Assembly: GCF_032452875.1 (NCBI RefSeq)
Contig: NW_026894298.1
Span: forward strand, 62,001-126,000
DNA from: Bos javanicus
Taxonomy: Eukaryota > Chordata > Mammalia > Artiodactyla > Bovidae
Reading direction: 5' to 3'
DNA length: 64,000 nt
Positions 24,364 through 39,400 of the stretch are shown here, in pieces. The notes beneath the pieces are model-generated. The model saw only the letters and a list, made by a program, of their open reading frames with translations, was not told the DNA's origin and ran no database searches. Both the position numbers and the translations under genes were made by a program. How positions within the stretch are numbered: the first letter of the stretch is position 1; every line of letters starts with the position of its first letter.

Positions 24364-25890
24364 ACATGATCAGTGTATGATAGCAAACATGATCAGTGCA
24401 TGATCAGTCACATGATCAGCGCCATTAAGTCACGTGATCACTACACGATAGTCATGTGATCAGTCCATGCTCAGTCACAGTGTCAGTGCATGATCAGCCA
24501 CGTGATCAGTGCATGATCTGTCACATGATTAGTGTATGATCATCCACGTGACCAGTGCATGGGCAGTCATGTGATCAGTGCATGATATAGACGTGATCAG
24601 TGCATGATCAGTCTAGTGATCAGTGCATGATAGCCACGTGATCAGTGCATGATCAGTCACCTGATGGGTGTATGATCATTCACGTGACCTGTACATGGTA
24701 GCTACATGATCATTGCATGATCAGCCACGTGAGTAGTGCATGACAGCCACGTGATCACTGCATGATCAGTCACGTGATCAGTGCATGATCAGTCATGTGA
24801 CCAGTACATGGTAGTTGCGTGATCATCGCATGATCAGCCACGTGAGCAGTGCATGATAGCCACGTGATCAGTGCATGATCAGTCAGGTGATACGTGTGTG
24901 ATCAGCCACGTGATCAGTGCATGATATCCACGTGATCAGTGCAGGATAGCCACGTGATCACTTCATGATTAGTCACGGGATCTGTACATGACCAGTCACG
25001 TGATCGTGTGTGATCAGCCACCGGATCAGTGCGTGATGAGCCACGTGATCAGTGCAGGATCAATTACATGATCAGTGCATGATCAGTCACGAGACCAGTA
25101 CATGGTTGCTACGTGATCGTTGCATGATCAGCCACGTGAGCAGAGCATGATAGCCACGTGATCAGTGCATTATCAGTCACGTGATCAGTACATGATCAGT
25201 CACGTGAACAGTGCATGATCATTTACGTGATCTGTGCATGATCAGTCACGTGACCAGTATATGGTAGCTTCGTGATCATTCCATGACGAACCACGTGAGC
25301 AGTGCATGATAGCCACGTGATGTGTGCATGATGAGTTTCGTGAGCAGAGTATGATCAGCCACGTGATCAGTGCATGAGTTCCAGGTGATCAGTGCATGAT
25401 ATGTCACGTGACAGGTGTGTGATCAGCCACGTGAACAGTGCATGTTCAGCCACGTATCAGTGCATGATAGCCACGTGATCAGTGCATGATCAGTTACGTG
25501 AGCAGTGTATGATCAGCCACGTGATCAGTGCATGGTCAGACACGTGAACAGTGTATGATCAGCCACGTGATCAGTGCATGATATCCAAGTGATCAGTGCA
25601 TGATCAATCACGTGATCAGTGTATGATCAGCCACGTGAACAGTGCATGCTCAGTCACGTGATCTGGGCCTGCTGAGCTGCGTGATTACTGTCTGCTCATC
25701 TGCTTGACAATTGCCAGCTGAGCTGCACGATTCCTGCCTGTCATCTGCTTGACAATTGCCAGCTGTGCTGCGTAATTCCTGCCTGCTCAGCTGCTTGATT
25801 ATTGCCAGCTGAGCAGCATGATTCCTCACAGCTGAGTTCCATGATTATTGCCTGCTGACTGATTCGTGCCTACTCAGCTCTTTGTTTATT

Positions 25891-27424
25891 GCCTCCAGAG
25901 GCACATGATCAGTGTATGATAGCAAACATGATCAGTGCATGATCAGTCACATGATCAGCGCCATTAAGTCACGTGATCACTACATGATAGTCATGTGATC
26001 AGTCCATGCTCAGTCACAGTGTCAGTGCATGATCAGCCACGTGATCAGTGCATGATCTGTCACATGATTAGTGTATGATCATCCACGTGATCAGTGCATG
26101 GGCAGTCATGTGATCAGTGCATGATATAGACGTGATCAGTGCATGATCAGTCTAGTGATCAGTGCATGATAGCCACGTGATCAGTGCATGATCAGTCACC
26201 TGATGGGTGTATGATCATACACGTGACCTACATGGTAGCTACATGATCATTGCATGATCAGCCACGTGAGTAGTGCATGACAGCCACGTGAACACTGCAT
26301 GATCAGTCACGTGATCAGTGCATGATCAGTCATGTGACCAGTACATGGTAGTTGCGTGATCATCGCATGATCAGCCACGTGATCAGTGCATGATAGCCAC
26401 GTGATCAGTGCATGATCAGTCAGGTGATACGTGTGTGATCAGCCACGTGATCAGTGCATGATATCCACGTGATCAGTGCATGATAGCCACGTGATCAGTG
26501 CATGATTAGTCACGGGATCAGTGCATGACCAGTCACGTGATACGTGTGTGATCAGCCACGTGATCAGTGCATGATGAGCCACGTGATCAGTGCATGATCA
26601 ATTACATGATCAGTGCATGATCAGTCACGTGACCAGTACATGGTTGCTACGTGATCGTTGCATGATCAGCCACGTGAGCAGAGCATGATAGCCACGTGAT
26701 CAGTGCATGATCAGTCACGTGATCAGTACATGATCAGTCACGTGAACAGTGCATGATCATTTACATGTGCATGATCAGTCACGTGACCAGTATATGGTAG
26801 CTTCGTGATCATTCCATGACGAGCCACGTGAGCAGTGCATGATAGCCACGTGATGTGTGCATGATGAGTTTCGTGAGCAGAGTATGATCAGCCACGTGAT
26901 CAGTGCATGAGTTCCACGTGATCAGTGCATGATATGTCACGTGACAGGTGTGTGATCAGCCACGTGAACAGTGCATGTTCAGCCACGTGATCAGTGCATG
27001 ATAGCCACGTGATCAGTGCATGATCAGTTACGTGAGCAGTGTATGATCAGCCACGTGATCAGTGCATGGTCAGACACGTGAACAGTGTATGATCAGCCAC
27101 GTGATCAGTGCATGATATCCAAGTGATCAGTGCATGATCAATCACGTGATCAGTGTATGATCAGCCACGTGAACAGTGCATGCTCAGTCACGTGATCTGG
27201 GCCTGCTGAGCTGCGTGATTACTGTCTGCTCATCTGCTTGACAATTGCCAGCTGAGCTGCACGATTCCTGCCTGTCATCTGCTTGACAATTGCCAGCTGT
27301 GCTGCGTAATTCCTGCCTGCTCAGCTGCTTGATTATTGCCAGCTGAGCAGCATGATTCCTCACAGCTGAGTTCCATGATTATTGCCTGCTGACTGATTCG
27401 TGCCTACTCAGCTCTTTGTTTATT
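25891..27424 (-). repeat. Shortest regular HOR unit (1534 bp)
   Basis: Two deletions explain its length: GTGACCTACATGG near 26224 has lost 2 bp from GTGACCTGTACATGG, and CATTTACATGTGCATG near 26757 has lost 5 bp from CATTTACGTGATCTGTGCATG. It is the only right-arm unit with GACGAGCCACGTG (near 26818) and with the full CCACGTGATCAGTGCATGATGAGCC near 26558, both left-arm-like states. Confidence 0.8.
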
Positions 27425-30400
27425 GCCTCCAGAGGCACATGATCAGTGTATGATAGCAAACATGATCAGTGCATGATCAGTCACATGATCAGCGCCATTA
27501 AGTCACGTGATCACTACATGATAGTCATGTGATCAGTCCATGCTCAGTCACAGTGTCAGTGCATGATCAGCCACGTGATCAGTGCATGATCTGTCACATG
27601 ATTAGTGTATGATCATCCACGTGATCAGTGCATGGGCAGTCATGTGATCAGTGCATGATATAGACGTGATCAGTGCATGATCAGTCTAGTGATCAGTGCA
27701 TGATAGCCACGTGATCAGTGCATGATCAGTCACCTGATGGGTGTATGATCATTCACGTGACCTGTACATGGTAGCTACATGATCATTGCATGATCAGCCA
27801 CGTGAGTAGTGCATGACAGCCACGTGATCAGTGCATGATCAGTCACGTGATCAGTGCATGATCAGTCATGTGACCAGTACATGGTAGTTGCGTGATCATC
27901 GCATGATCAGCCACGTGATCAGTGCATGATAGCCACGTGATCAGTGCATGATCAGTCAGGTGATACGTGTGTGATCAGCCACGTGATCAGTGCATGATAT
28001 CCACGTGATCAGTGCATGATAGCCACGTGATCAGTGCATGATTAGTCACGGGATCAGTGCATGATCAGTCACGTGATACGTGTGTGATCAGCCACGGATC
28101 AGTGCATGATGAGCCACGTGATCAGTGCAGGATCAATTACATGATCAGTGCATGATCAGTCACGTGACCAGTACATGGTTGCTACGTGATCGTTGCATGA
28201 TCAGCCACGTGAGCAGAGCATGATAGCCACGTGATCAGTGCATGATCAGTCACGTGATCAGTACATGATCAGTCACGTGAACAGTGCATGATCATTTACG
28301 TGATCTGTGCATGATCAGTCACGTGACCAGTATATGGTAGCTTCGTGATCATTCCATGACGAACCACGTGAGCAGTGCATGATAGCCACGTGATGTGTGC
28401 ATGATGAGTTTCGTGAGCAGAGTATGATCAGCCACGTGATCAGTGCATGAGTTCCACGTGATCAGTGCATGATATGTCACGTGACAGGTGTGTGATCAGC
28501 CACGTGAACAGTGCATGTTCAGCCACGTATCAGTGCATGATAGCCACGTGATCAGTGCATGATCAGTTACGTGAGCAGTGTATGATCAGCCACGTGATCA
28601 GTGCATGGTCAGACACGTGAACAGTGTATGATCAGCCACGTGATCAGTGCATGATATCCAAGTGATCAGTGCATGATCAATCACGTGATCAGTGTATGAT
28701 CAGCCACGTGAACAGTGCATGCTCAGTCACGTGATCTGGGCCTGCTGAGCTGCGTGATTACTGTCTGCTCATCTGCTTGACAATTGCCAGCTGAGCTGCA
28801 CGATTCCTGCCTGTCATCTGCTTGACAATTGCCAGCTGTGCTGCGTAATTCCTGCCTGCTCAGCTGCTTGATTATTGCCAGCTGAGCAGCATGATTCCTC
28901 ACAGCTGAGTTCCATGATTATTGCCTGCTGACTGATTCGTGCCTACTCAGCTCTTTGTTTATTGCCTCCAGAGGCACATGATCAGTGTATGATAGCAAAC
29001 ATGATCAGTGCATGATCAGTCACATGATCAGCGCCATTAAGTCACGTGATCACTACATGATAGTCATGTGATCAGTCCATGCTCAGTCACAGTGTCAGTG
29101 CATGATCAGCCACGTGATCAGTGCATGATCTGTCACATGATTAGTGTATGATCATCCACGTGATCAGTGCATGGGCAGTCATGTGATCAGTGCATGATAT
29201 AGACGTGATCAGTGCATGATCAGTCTAGTGATCAGTGCATGATAGCCACGTGATCAGTGCATGATCAGTCACCTGATGGGTGTATGATCATTCACGTGAC
29301 CTGTACATGGTAGCTACATGATCATTGCATGATCAGCCACGTGAGTAGTGCATGACAGCCACGTGATCACTGCATGATCAGTCACGTGATCAGTGCATGA
29401 TCAGTCATGTGACCAGTACATGGTAGTTGCGTGATCATCGCATGATCAGCCACGTGAGCAGTGCATGATAGCCACGTGATCAGTGCATGATCAGTCAGGT
29501 GATACGTGTGTGATCAGCCACGTGATCAGTGCATGATATCCACGTGATCAGTGCATGATAGCCACGTGATCAGTTCATGATTAGTCACGGGATCTGTACA
29601 TGACCAGTCACGTGATACGTGTGTGATCAGCCACGGATCAGTGCGTGATGAGCCACGTGATCAGTGCAGGATCAATTACATGATCAGTGCATGATCAGTC
29701 ACGAGACCAGTACATGGTTGCTACGTGATCGTTGCATGATCAGCCACGTGAGCAGAGCATGATAGCCACGTGATCAGTGCATGATCAGTCACGTGATCAG
29801 TACATGATCAGTCACGTGAACAGTGCATGATCATTTACGTGATCTGTGCATGATCAGTCACGTGACCAGTATATGGTAGCTTCGTGATCATTCCATGACG
29901 AACCACGTGAGCAGTGCATGATAGCCACGTGATGTGTGCATGATGAGTTTCGTGAGCAGAGTATGATCAGCCACGTGATCAGTGCATGAGTTCCAGGTGA
30001 TCAGTGCATGATATGTCACGTGACAGGTGTGTGATCAGCCACGTGAACAGTGCATGTTCAGCCACGTATCAGTGCATGATAGCCACGTGATCAGTGCATG
30101 ATCAGTTACGTGAGCAGTGTATGATCAGCCACGTGATCAGTGCATGGTCAGACACGTGAACAGTGTATGATCAGCCACGTGATCAGTGCATGATATCCAA
30201 GTGATCAGTGCATGATCAATCACGTGATCAGTGTATGATCAGCCACGTGAACAGTGCATGCTCAGTCACGTGATCTGGGCCTGCTGAGCTGCGTGATTAC
30301 TGTCTGCTCATCTGCTTGACAATTGCCAGCTGAGCTGCACGATTCCTGCCTGTCATCTGCTTGACAATTGCCAGCTGTGCTGCGTAATTCCTGCCTGCTC

Positions 30401-33400
30401 AGCTGCTTGATTATTGCCAGCTGAGCAGCATGATTCCTCACAGCTGAGTTCCATGATTATTGCCTGCTGACTGATTCGTGCCTACTCAGCTCTTTGTTTA
30501 TTGCCTCCAGAGGCACATGATCAGTGTATGATAGCAAACATGATCAGTGCATGATCAGTCACATGATCAGCGCCATTAAGTCACGTGATCACTACATGAT
30601 AGTCATGTGATCAGTCCATGCTCAGTCACAGTGTCAGTGCATGATCAGCCACGTGATCAGTGCATGATCTGTCACATGATTAGTGTATGATCATCCACGT
30701 GATCAGTGCATGGGCAGTCATGTGATCAGTGCATGATATAGACGTGATCAGTGCATGATCAGTCTAGTGATCAGTGCATGATAGCCACGTGATCAGTGCA
30801 TGATCAGTCACCTGATGGGTGTATGATCATTCACGTGACCTGTACATGGTAGCTACATGATCATTGCATGATCAGCCACGTGAGTAGTGCATGACAGCCA
30901 CGTGATCACTGCATGATCAGTCACGTGATCAGTGCATGATCAGTCATGTGACCAGTACATGGTAGTTGCGTGATCATCGCATGATCAGCCACGTGAGCAG
31001 TGCATGATAGCCACGTGATCAGTGCATGATCAGTCAGGTGATACGTGTGTGATCAGCCACGTGATCAGTGCATGATATCCACGTGATCAGTGCATGATAG
31101 CCACGTGATCAGTGCATGATTAGTCACGGGATCTGTACATGACCAGTCACGTGATACGTGTGTGATCAGCCACGGATCAGTGCATGATGAGCCACGTGAT
31201 CAGTGCAGGATCAATTACATGATCAGTGCATGATCAGTCACGAGACCAGTACATGGTTGCTACGTGATCGTTGCATGATCAGCCACGTGAGCAGAGCATG
31301 ATAGCCACGTGATCAGTGCATGATCAGTCACGTGATCAGTACATGATCAGTCACGTGAACAGTGCATGATCATTTACGTGATCTGTGCATGATCAGTCAC
31401 GTGACCAGTATATGGTAGCTTCGTGATCATTCCATGACGAACCACGTGAGCAGTGCATGATAGCCACGTGATGTGTGCATGATGAGTTTCGTGAGCAGAG
31501 TATGATCAGCCACGTGATCAGTGCATGAGTTCCACGTGATCAGTGCATGATATGTCACGTGACAGGTGTGTGATCAGCCACGTGAACAGTGCATGTTCAG
31601 CCACGTATCAGTGCATGATAGCCACGTGATCAGTGCATGATCAGTTACGTGAGCAGTGTATGATCAGCCACGTGATCAGTGCATGGTCAGACACGTGAAC
31701 AGTGTATGATCAGCCACGTGATCAGTGCATGATATCCAAGTGATCAGTGCATGATCAATCACGTGATCAGTGTATGATCAGCCACGTGAACAGTGCATGC
31801 TCAGTCACGTGATCTGGGCCTGCTGAGCTGCGTGATTACTGTCTGCTCATCTGCTTGACAATTGCCAGCTGAGCTGCACGATTCCTGCCTGTCATCTGCT
31901 TGACAATTGCCAGCTGTGCTGCGTAATTCCTGCCTGCTCAGCTGCTTGATTATTGCCAGCTGAGCAGCATGATTCCTCACAGCTGAGTTCCATGATTATT
32001 GCCTGCTGACTGATTCGTGCCTACTCAGCTCTTTGTTTATTGCCTCCAGAGGCACATGATCAGTGTATGATAGCAAACATGATCAGTGCATGATCAGTCA
32101 CATGATCAGCGCCATTAAGTCACGTGATCACTACATGATAGTCATGTGATCAGTCCATGCTCAGTCACAGTGTCAGTGCATGATCAGCCACGTGATCAGT
32201 GCATGATCTGTCACATGATTAGTGTATGATCATCCACGTGATCAGTGCATGGGCAGTCATGTGATCAGTGCATGATATAGACGTGATCAGTGCATGATCA
32301 GTCTAGTGATCAGTGCATGATAGCCACGTGATCAGTGCATGATCAGTCACCTGATGGGTGTATGATCATTCACGTGACCTGTACATGGTAGCTACATGAT
32401 CATTGCATGATCAGCCACGTGAGTAGTGCATGACAGCCACGTGATCACTGCATGATCAGTCACGTGATCAGTGCATGATCAGTCATGTGACCAGTACATG
32501 GTAGTTGCGTGATCATCGCATGATCAGCCACGTGAGCAGTGCATGATAGCCACGTGATCAGTGCATGATCAGTCAGGTGATACGTGTGTGATCAGCCACG
32601 TGATCAGTGCATGATATCCACGTGATCAGTGCATGATAGCCACGTGATCAGTTCATGATTAGTCACGGGATCTGTACATGACCAGTCACGTGATACGTGT
32701 GTGATCAGCCACGGATCAGTGCGTGATGAGCCACGTGATCAGTGCAGGATCAATTACATGATCAGTGCATGATCAGTCACGAGACCAGTACATGGTTGCT
32801 ACGTGATCGTTGCATGATCAGCCACGTGAGCAGAGCATGATAGCCACGTGATCAGTGCATGATCAGTCACGTGATCAGTACATGATCAGTCACGTGAACA
32901 GTGCATGATCATTTACGTGATCTGTGCATGATCAGTCACGTGACCAGTATATGGTAGCTTCGTGATCATTCCATGACGAACCACGTGAGCAGTGCATGAT
33001 AGCCACGTGATGTGTGCATGATGAGTTTCGTGAGCAGAGTATGATCAGCCACGTGATCAGTGCATGAGTTCCAGGTGATCAGTGCATGATATGTCACGTG
33101 ACAGGTGTGTGATCAGCCACGTGAACAGTGCATGTTCAGCCACGTGATCAGTGCATGATAGCCACGTGATCAGTGCATGATCAGTTACGTGAGCAGTGTA
33201 TGATCAGCCACGTGATCAGTGCATGGTCAGACACGTGAACAGTGTATGATCAGCCACGTGATCAGTGCATGATATCCAAGTGATCAGTGCATGATCAATC
33301 ACGTGATCAGTGTATGATCAGCCACGTGAACAGTGCATGCTCAGTCACGTGATCTGGGCCTGCTGAGCTGCGTGATTACTGTCTGCTCATCTGCTTGACA

Positions 33401-36400
33401 ATTGCCAGCTGAGCTGCACGATTCCTGCCTGTCATCTGCTTGACAATTGCCAGCTGTGCTGCGTAATTCCTGCCTGCTCAGCTGCTTGATTATTGCCAGC
33501 TGAGCAGCATGATTCCTCACAGCTGAGTTCCATGATTATTGCCTGCTGACTGATTCGTGCCTACTCAGCTCTTTGTTTATTGCCTCCAGAGGCACATGAT
33601 CAGTGTATGATAGCAAACATGATCAGTGCATGATCAGTCACATGATCAGCGCCATTAAGTCACGTGATCACTACATGATAGTCATGTGATCAGTCCATGC
33701 TCAGTCACAGTGTCAGTGCATGATCAGCCACGTGATCAGTGCATGATCTGTCACATGATTAGTGTATGATCATCCACGTGATCAGTGCATGGGCAGTCAT
33801 GTGATCAGTGCATGATATAGACGTGATCAGTGCATGATCAGTCTAGTGATCAGTGCATGATAGCCACGTGATCAGTGCATGATCAGTCACCTGATGGGTG
33901 TATGATCATTCACGTGACCTGTACATGGTAGCTACATGATCATTGCATGATCAGCCACGTGAGTAGTGCATGACAGCCACGTGATCACTGCATGATCAGT
34001 CACGTGATCAGTGCATGATCAGTCATGTGACCAGTACATGGTAGTTGCGTGATCATCGCATGATCAGCCACGTGAGCAGTGCATGATAGCCACGTGATCA
34101 GTGCATGATCAGTCAGGTGATACGTGTGTGATCAGCCACGTGATCAGTGCATGATATCCACGTGATCAGTGCATGATAGCCACGTGATCACTTCATGATT
34201 AGTCACGGGATCTGTACATGACCAGTCACGTGATACGTGTGTGATCAGCCACGGATCAGTGCATGATGAGCCACGTGATCAGTGCAGGATCAATTACATG
34301 ATCAGTGCATGATCAGTCACGAGACCACTACATGGTTGCTACGTGATCGTTGCATGATCAGCCACGTGAGCAGAGCATGATAGCCACGTGATCAGTGCAT
34401 GATCAGTCACGTGATCAGTACATGATCAGTCACGTGAACAGTGCATGATCATTTACGTGATCTGTGCATGATCAGTCACGTGACCAGTATATGGTAGCTT
34501 CGTGATCATTCCATGACGAACCACGTGAGCAGTGCATGATAGCCACGTGATGTGTGCATGATGAGTTTCGTGAGCAGAGTATGATCAGCCACGTGATCAG
34601 TGCATGAGTTCCACGTGATCAGTGCATGATATGTCACGTGACAGGTGTGTGATCAGCCACGTGAACAGTGCATGTTCAGCCACGTGATCAGTGCATGATA
34701 GCCACGTGATCAGTGCATGATCAGTTACGTGAGCAGTGTATGATCAGCCACGTGATCAGTGCATGGTCAGACACGTGAACAGTGTATGATCAGCCACGTG
34801 ATCAGTGCATGATATCCAAGTGATCAGTGCATGATCAATCACGTGATCAGTGTATGATCAGCCACGTGAACAGTGCATGCTCAGTCACGTGATCTGGGCC
34901 TGCTGAGCTGCGTGATTACTGTCTGCTCATCTGCTTGACAATTGCCAGCTGAGCTGCACGATTCCTGCCTGTCATCTGCTTGACAATTGCCAGCTGTGCT
35001 GCGTAATTCCTGCCTGCTCAGCTGCTTGATTATTGCCAGCTGAGCAGCATGATTCCTCACAGCTGAGTTCCATGATTATTGCCTGCTGACTGATTCGTGC
35101 CTACTCAGCTCTTTGTTTATTGCCTCCAGAGGCACATGATCAGTGTATGATAGCAAACATGATCAGTGCATGATCAGTCACATGATCAGCGCCATTAAGT
35201 CACGTGATCACTACATGATAGTCATGTGATCAGTCCATGCTCAGTCACAGTGTCAGTGCATGATCAGCCACGTGATCAGTGCATGATCTGTCACATGATT
35301 AGTGTATGATCATCCACGTGATCAGTGCATGGGCAGTCATGTGATCAGTGCATGATATAGACGTGATCAGTGCATGATCAGTCTAGTGATCAGTGCATGA
35401 TAGCCACGTGATCAGTGCATGATCAGTCACCTGATGGGTGTATGATCATTCACGTGACCTGTACATGGTAGCTACATGATCATTGCATGATCAGCCACGT
35501 GAGTAGTGCATGACAGCCACGTGATCACTGCATGATCAGTCACGTGATCAGTGCATGATCAGTCATGTGACCAGTACATGGTAGTTGCGTGATCATCGCA
35601 TGATCAGCCACGTGAGCAGTGCATGATAGCCACGTGATCAGTGCATGATCAGTCAGGTGATACGTGTGTGATCAGCCACGTGATCAGTGCATGATATCCA
35701 CGTGATCAGTGCATGATAGCCACGTGATCAGTGCATGATTAGTCACGTGATCTGCATGACCAGTCACGTGATACGTGTGTGATCAGCCACGGATCAGTGC
35801 ATGATGAGCCACGTGATCAGTGCAGGATCAATTACATGATCAGTGCATGATCAGTCACGTGACCAGTACATGGTTGCTACGTGATCGTTGCATGATCAGC
35901 CACGTGAGCAGAGCATGATAGCCACGTGATCAGTGCATGATCAGTCACGTGATCAGTACATGATCAGTCACGTGAACAGTGCATGATCATTTACGTGATC
36001 TGTGCATGATCAGTCACGTGACCAGTATATGGTAGCTTCGTGATCATTCCATGACGAACCACGTGAGCAGTGCATGATAGCCACGTGATGTGTGCATGAT
36101 GAGTTTCGTGAGCAGAGTATGATCAGCCACGTGATCAGTGCATGAGTTCCAGGTGATCAGTGCATGATATGTCACGTGACAGGTGTGTGATCAGCCACGT
36201 GAACAGTGCATGTTCAGCCACGTATCAGTGCATGATAGCCACGTGATCAGTGCATGATCAGTTACGTGAGCAGTGTATGATCAGCCACGTGATCAGTGCA
36301 TGGTCAGACACGTGAACAGTGTATGATCAGCCACGTGATCAGTGCATGATATCCAAGTGATCAGTGCATGATCAATCACGTGATCAGTGTATGATCAGCC

Positions 36401-39400
36401 ACGTGAACAGTGCATGCTCAGTCACGTGATCTGGGCCTGCTGAGCTGCGTGATTACTGTCTGCTCATCTGCTTGACAATTGCCAGCTGAGCTGCACGATT
36501 CCTGCCTGTCATCTGCTTGACAATTGCCAGCTGTGCTGCGTAATTCCTGCCTGCTCAGCTGCTTGATTATTGCCAGCTGAGCAGCATGATTCCTCACAGC
36601 TGAGTTCCATGATTATTGCCTGCTGACTGATTCGTGCCTACTCAGCTCTTTGTTTATTGCCTCCAGAGGCACATGATCAGTGTATGATAGCAAACATGAT
36701 CAGTGCATGATCAGTCACATGATCAGCGCCATTAAGTCACGTGATCACTACATGATAGTCATGTGATCAGTCCATGCTCAGTCACAGTGTCAGTGCATGA
36801 TCAGCCACGTGATCAGTGCATGATCTGTCACATGATTAGTGTATGATCATCCACGTGATCAGTGCATGGGCAGTCATGTGATCAGTGCATGATATAGACG
36901 TGATCAGTGCATGATCAGTCTAGTGATCAGTGCATGATAGCCACGTGATCAGTGCATGATCAGTCACCTGATGGGTGTATGATCATTCACGTGACCTGTA
37001 CATGGTAGCTACATGATCATTGCATGATCAGCCACGTGAGTAGTGCATGACAGCCACGTGATCACTGCATGATCAGTCACGTGATCAGTGCATGATCAGT
37101 CATGTGACCAGTACATGGTAGTTGCGTGATCATCGCATGATCAGCCACGTGAGCAGTGCATGATAGCCACGTGATCAGTGCATGATCAGTCAGGTGATAC
37201 GTGTGTGATCAGCCACGTGATCAGTGCATGATATCCACGTGATCAGTGCATGATAGCCACGTGATCAGTTCATGATTAGTCACGGGATCTGTGCATGACC
37301 AGTCACGTGATACGTGTGTGATCAGCCACGGATCAGTGCGTGATGAGCCACGTGATCAGTGCAGGATCAATTACATGATCAGTGCATGATCAGTCACGAG
37401 ACCACTACATGGTTGCTACGTGATCGTTGCATGATCAGCCACGTGAGCAGAGCATGATAGCCACGTGATCAGTGCATGATCAGTCACGTGATCAGTACAT
37501 GATCAGTCACGTGAACAGTGCATGATCATTTACGTGATCTGTGCATGATCAGTCACGTGACCAGTATATGGTAGCTTCGTGATCATTCCATGACGAACCA
37601 CGTGAGCAGTGCATGATAGCCACGTGATGTGTGCATGATGAGTTTCGTGAGCAGAGTATGATCAGCCACGTGATCAGTGCATGAGTTCCACGTGATCAGT
37701 GCATGATATGTCACGTGACAGGTGTGTGATCAGCCACGTGAACAGTGCATGTTCAGCCACGTATCAGTGCATGATAGCCACGTGATCAGTGCATGATCAG
37801 TTACGTGAGCAGTGTATGATCAGCCACGTGATCAGTGCATGGTCAGACACGTGAACAGTGTATGATCAGCCACGTGATCAGTGCATGATATCCAAGTGAT
37901 CAGTGCATGATCAATCACGTGATCAGTGTATGATCAGCCACGTGAACAGTGCATGCTCAGTCACGTGATCTGGGCCTGCTGAGCTGCGTGATTACTGTCT
38001 GCTCATCTGCTTGACAATTGCCAGCTGAGCTGCACGATTCCTGCCTGTCATCTGCTTGACAATTGCCAGCTGTGCTGCGTAATTCCTGCCTGCTCAGCTG
38101 CTTGATTATTGCCAGCTGAGCAGCATGATTCCTCACAGCTGAGTTCCATGATTATTGCCTGCTGACTGATTCGTGCCTACTCAGCTCTTTGTTTATTGCC
38201 TCCAGAGGCACATGATCAGTGTATGATAGCAAACATGATCAGTGCATGATCAGTCACATGATCAGCGCCATTAAGTCACGTGATCACTACATGATAGTCA
38301 TGTGATCAGTCCATGCTCAGTCACAGTGTCAGTGCATGATCAGCCACGTGATCAGTGCATGATCTGTCACATGATTAGTGTATGATCATCCACGTGATCA
38401 GTGCATGGGCAGTCATGTGATCAGTGCATGATATAGACGTGATCAGTGCATGATCAGTCTAGTGATCAGTGCATGATAGCCACGTGATCAGTGCATGATC
38501 AGTCACCTGATGGGTGTATGATCATTCACGTGACCTGTACATGGTAGCTACATGATCATTGCATGATCAGCCACGTGAGTAGTGCATGACAGCCACGTGA
38601 TCACTGCATGATCAGTCACGTGATCAGTGCATGATCAGTCATGTGACCAGTACATGGTAGTTGCGTGATCATCGCATGATCAGCCACGTGAGCAGTGCAT
38701 GATAGCCACGTGATCAGTGCATGATCAGTCAGGTGATACGTGTGTGATCAGCCACGTGATCAGTGCATGATATCCACGTGATCAGTGCATGATAGCCACG
38801 TGATCAGTTCATGATTAGTCACGGGATCTGTACATGACCAGTCACGTGATACGTGTGTGATCAGCCACGGATCAGTGCATGATGAGCCACGTGATCAGTG
38901 CAGGATCAATTACATGATCAGTGCATGATCAGTCACGAGACCAGTACATGGTTGCTACGTGATCGTTGCATGATCAGCCACGTGAGCAGAGCATGATAGC
39001 CACGTGATCAGTGCATGATCAGTCACGTGATCAGTACATGATCAGTCACGTGAACAGTGCATGATCATTTACGTGATCTGTGCATGATCAGTCACGTGAC
39101 CAGTATATGGTAGCTTCGTGATCATTCCATGACGAACCACGTGAGCAGTGCATGATAGCCACGTGATGTGTGCATGATGAGTTTCGTGAGCAGAGTATGA
39201 TCAGCCACGTGATCAGTGCATGAGTTCCAGGTGATCAGTGCATGATATGTCACGTGACAGGTGTGTGATCAGCCACGTGAACAGTGCATGTTCAGCCACG
39301 TGATCAGTGCATGATAGCCACGTGATCAGTGCATGATCAGTTACGTGAGCAGTGTATGATCAGCCACGTGATCAGTGCATGGTCAGACACGTGAACAGTG

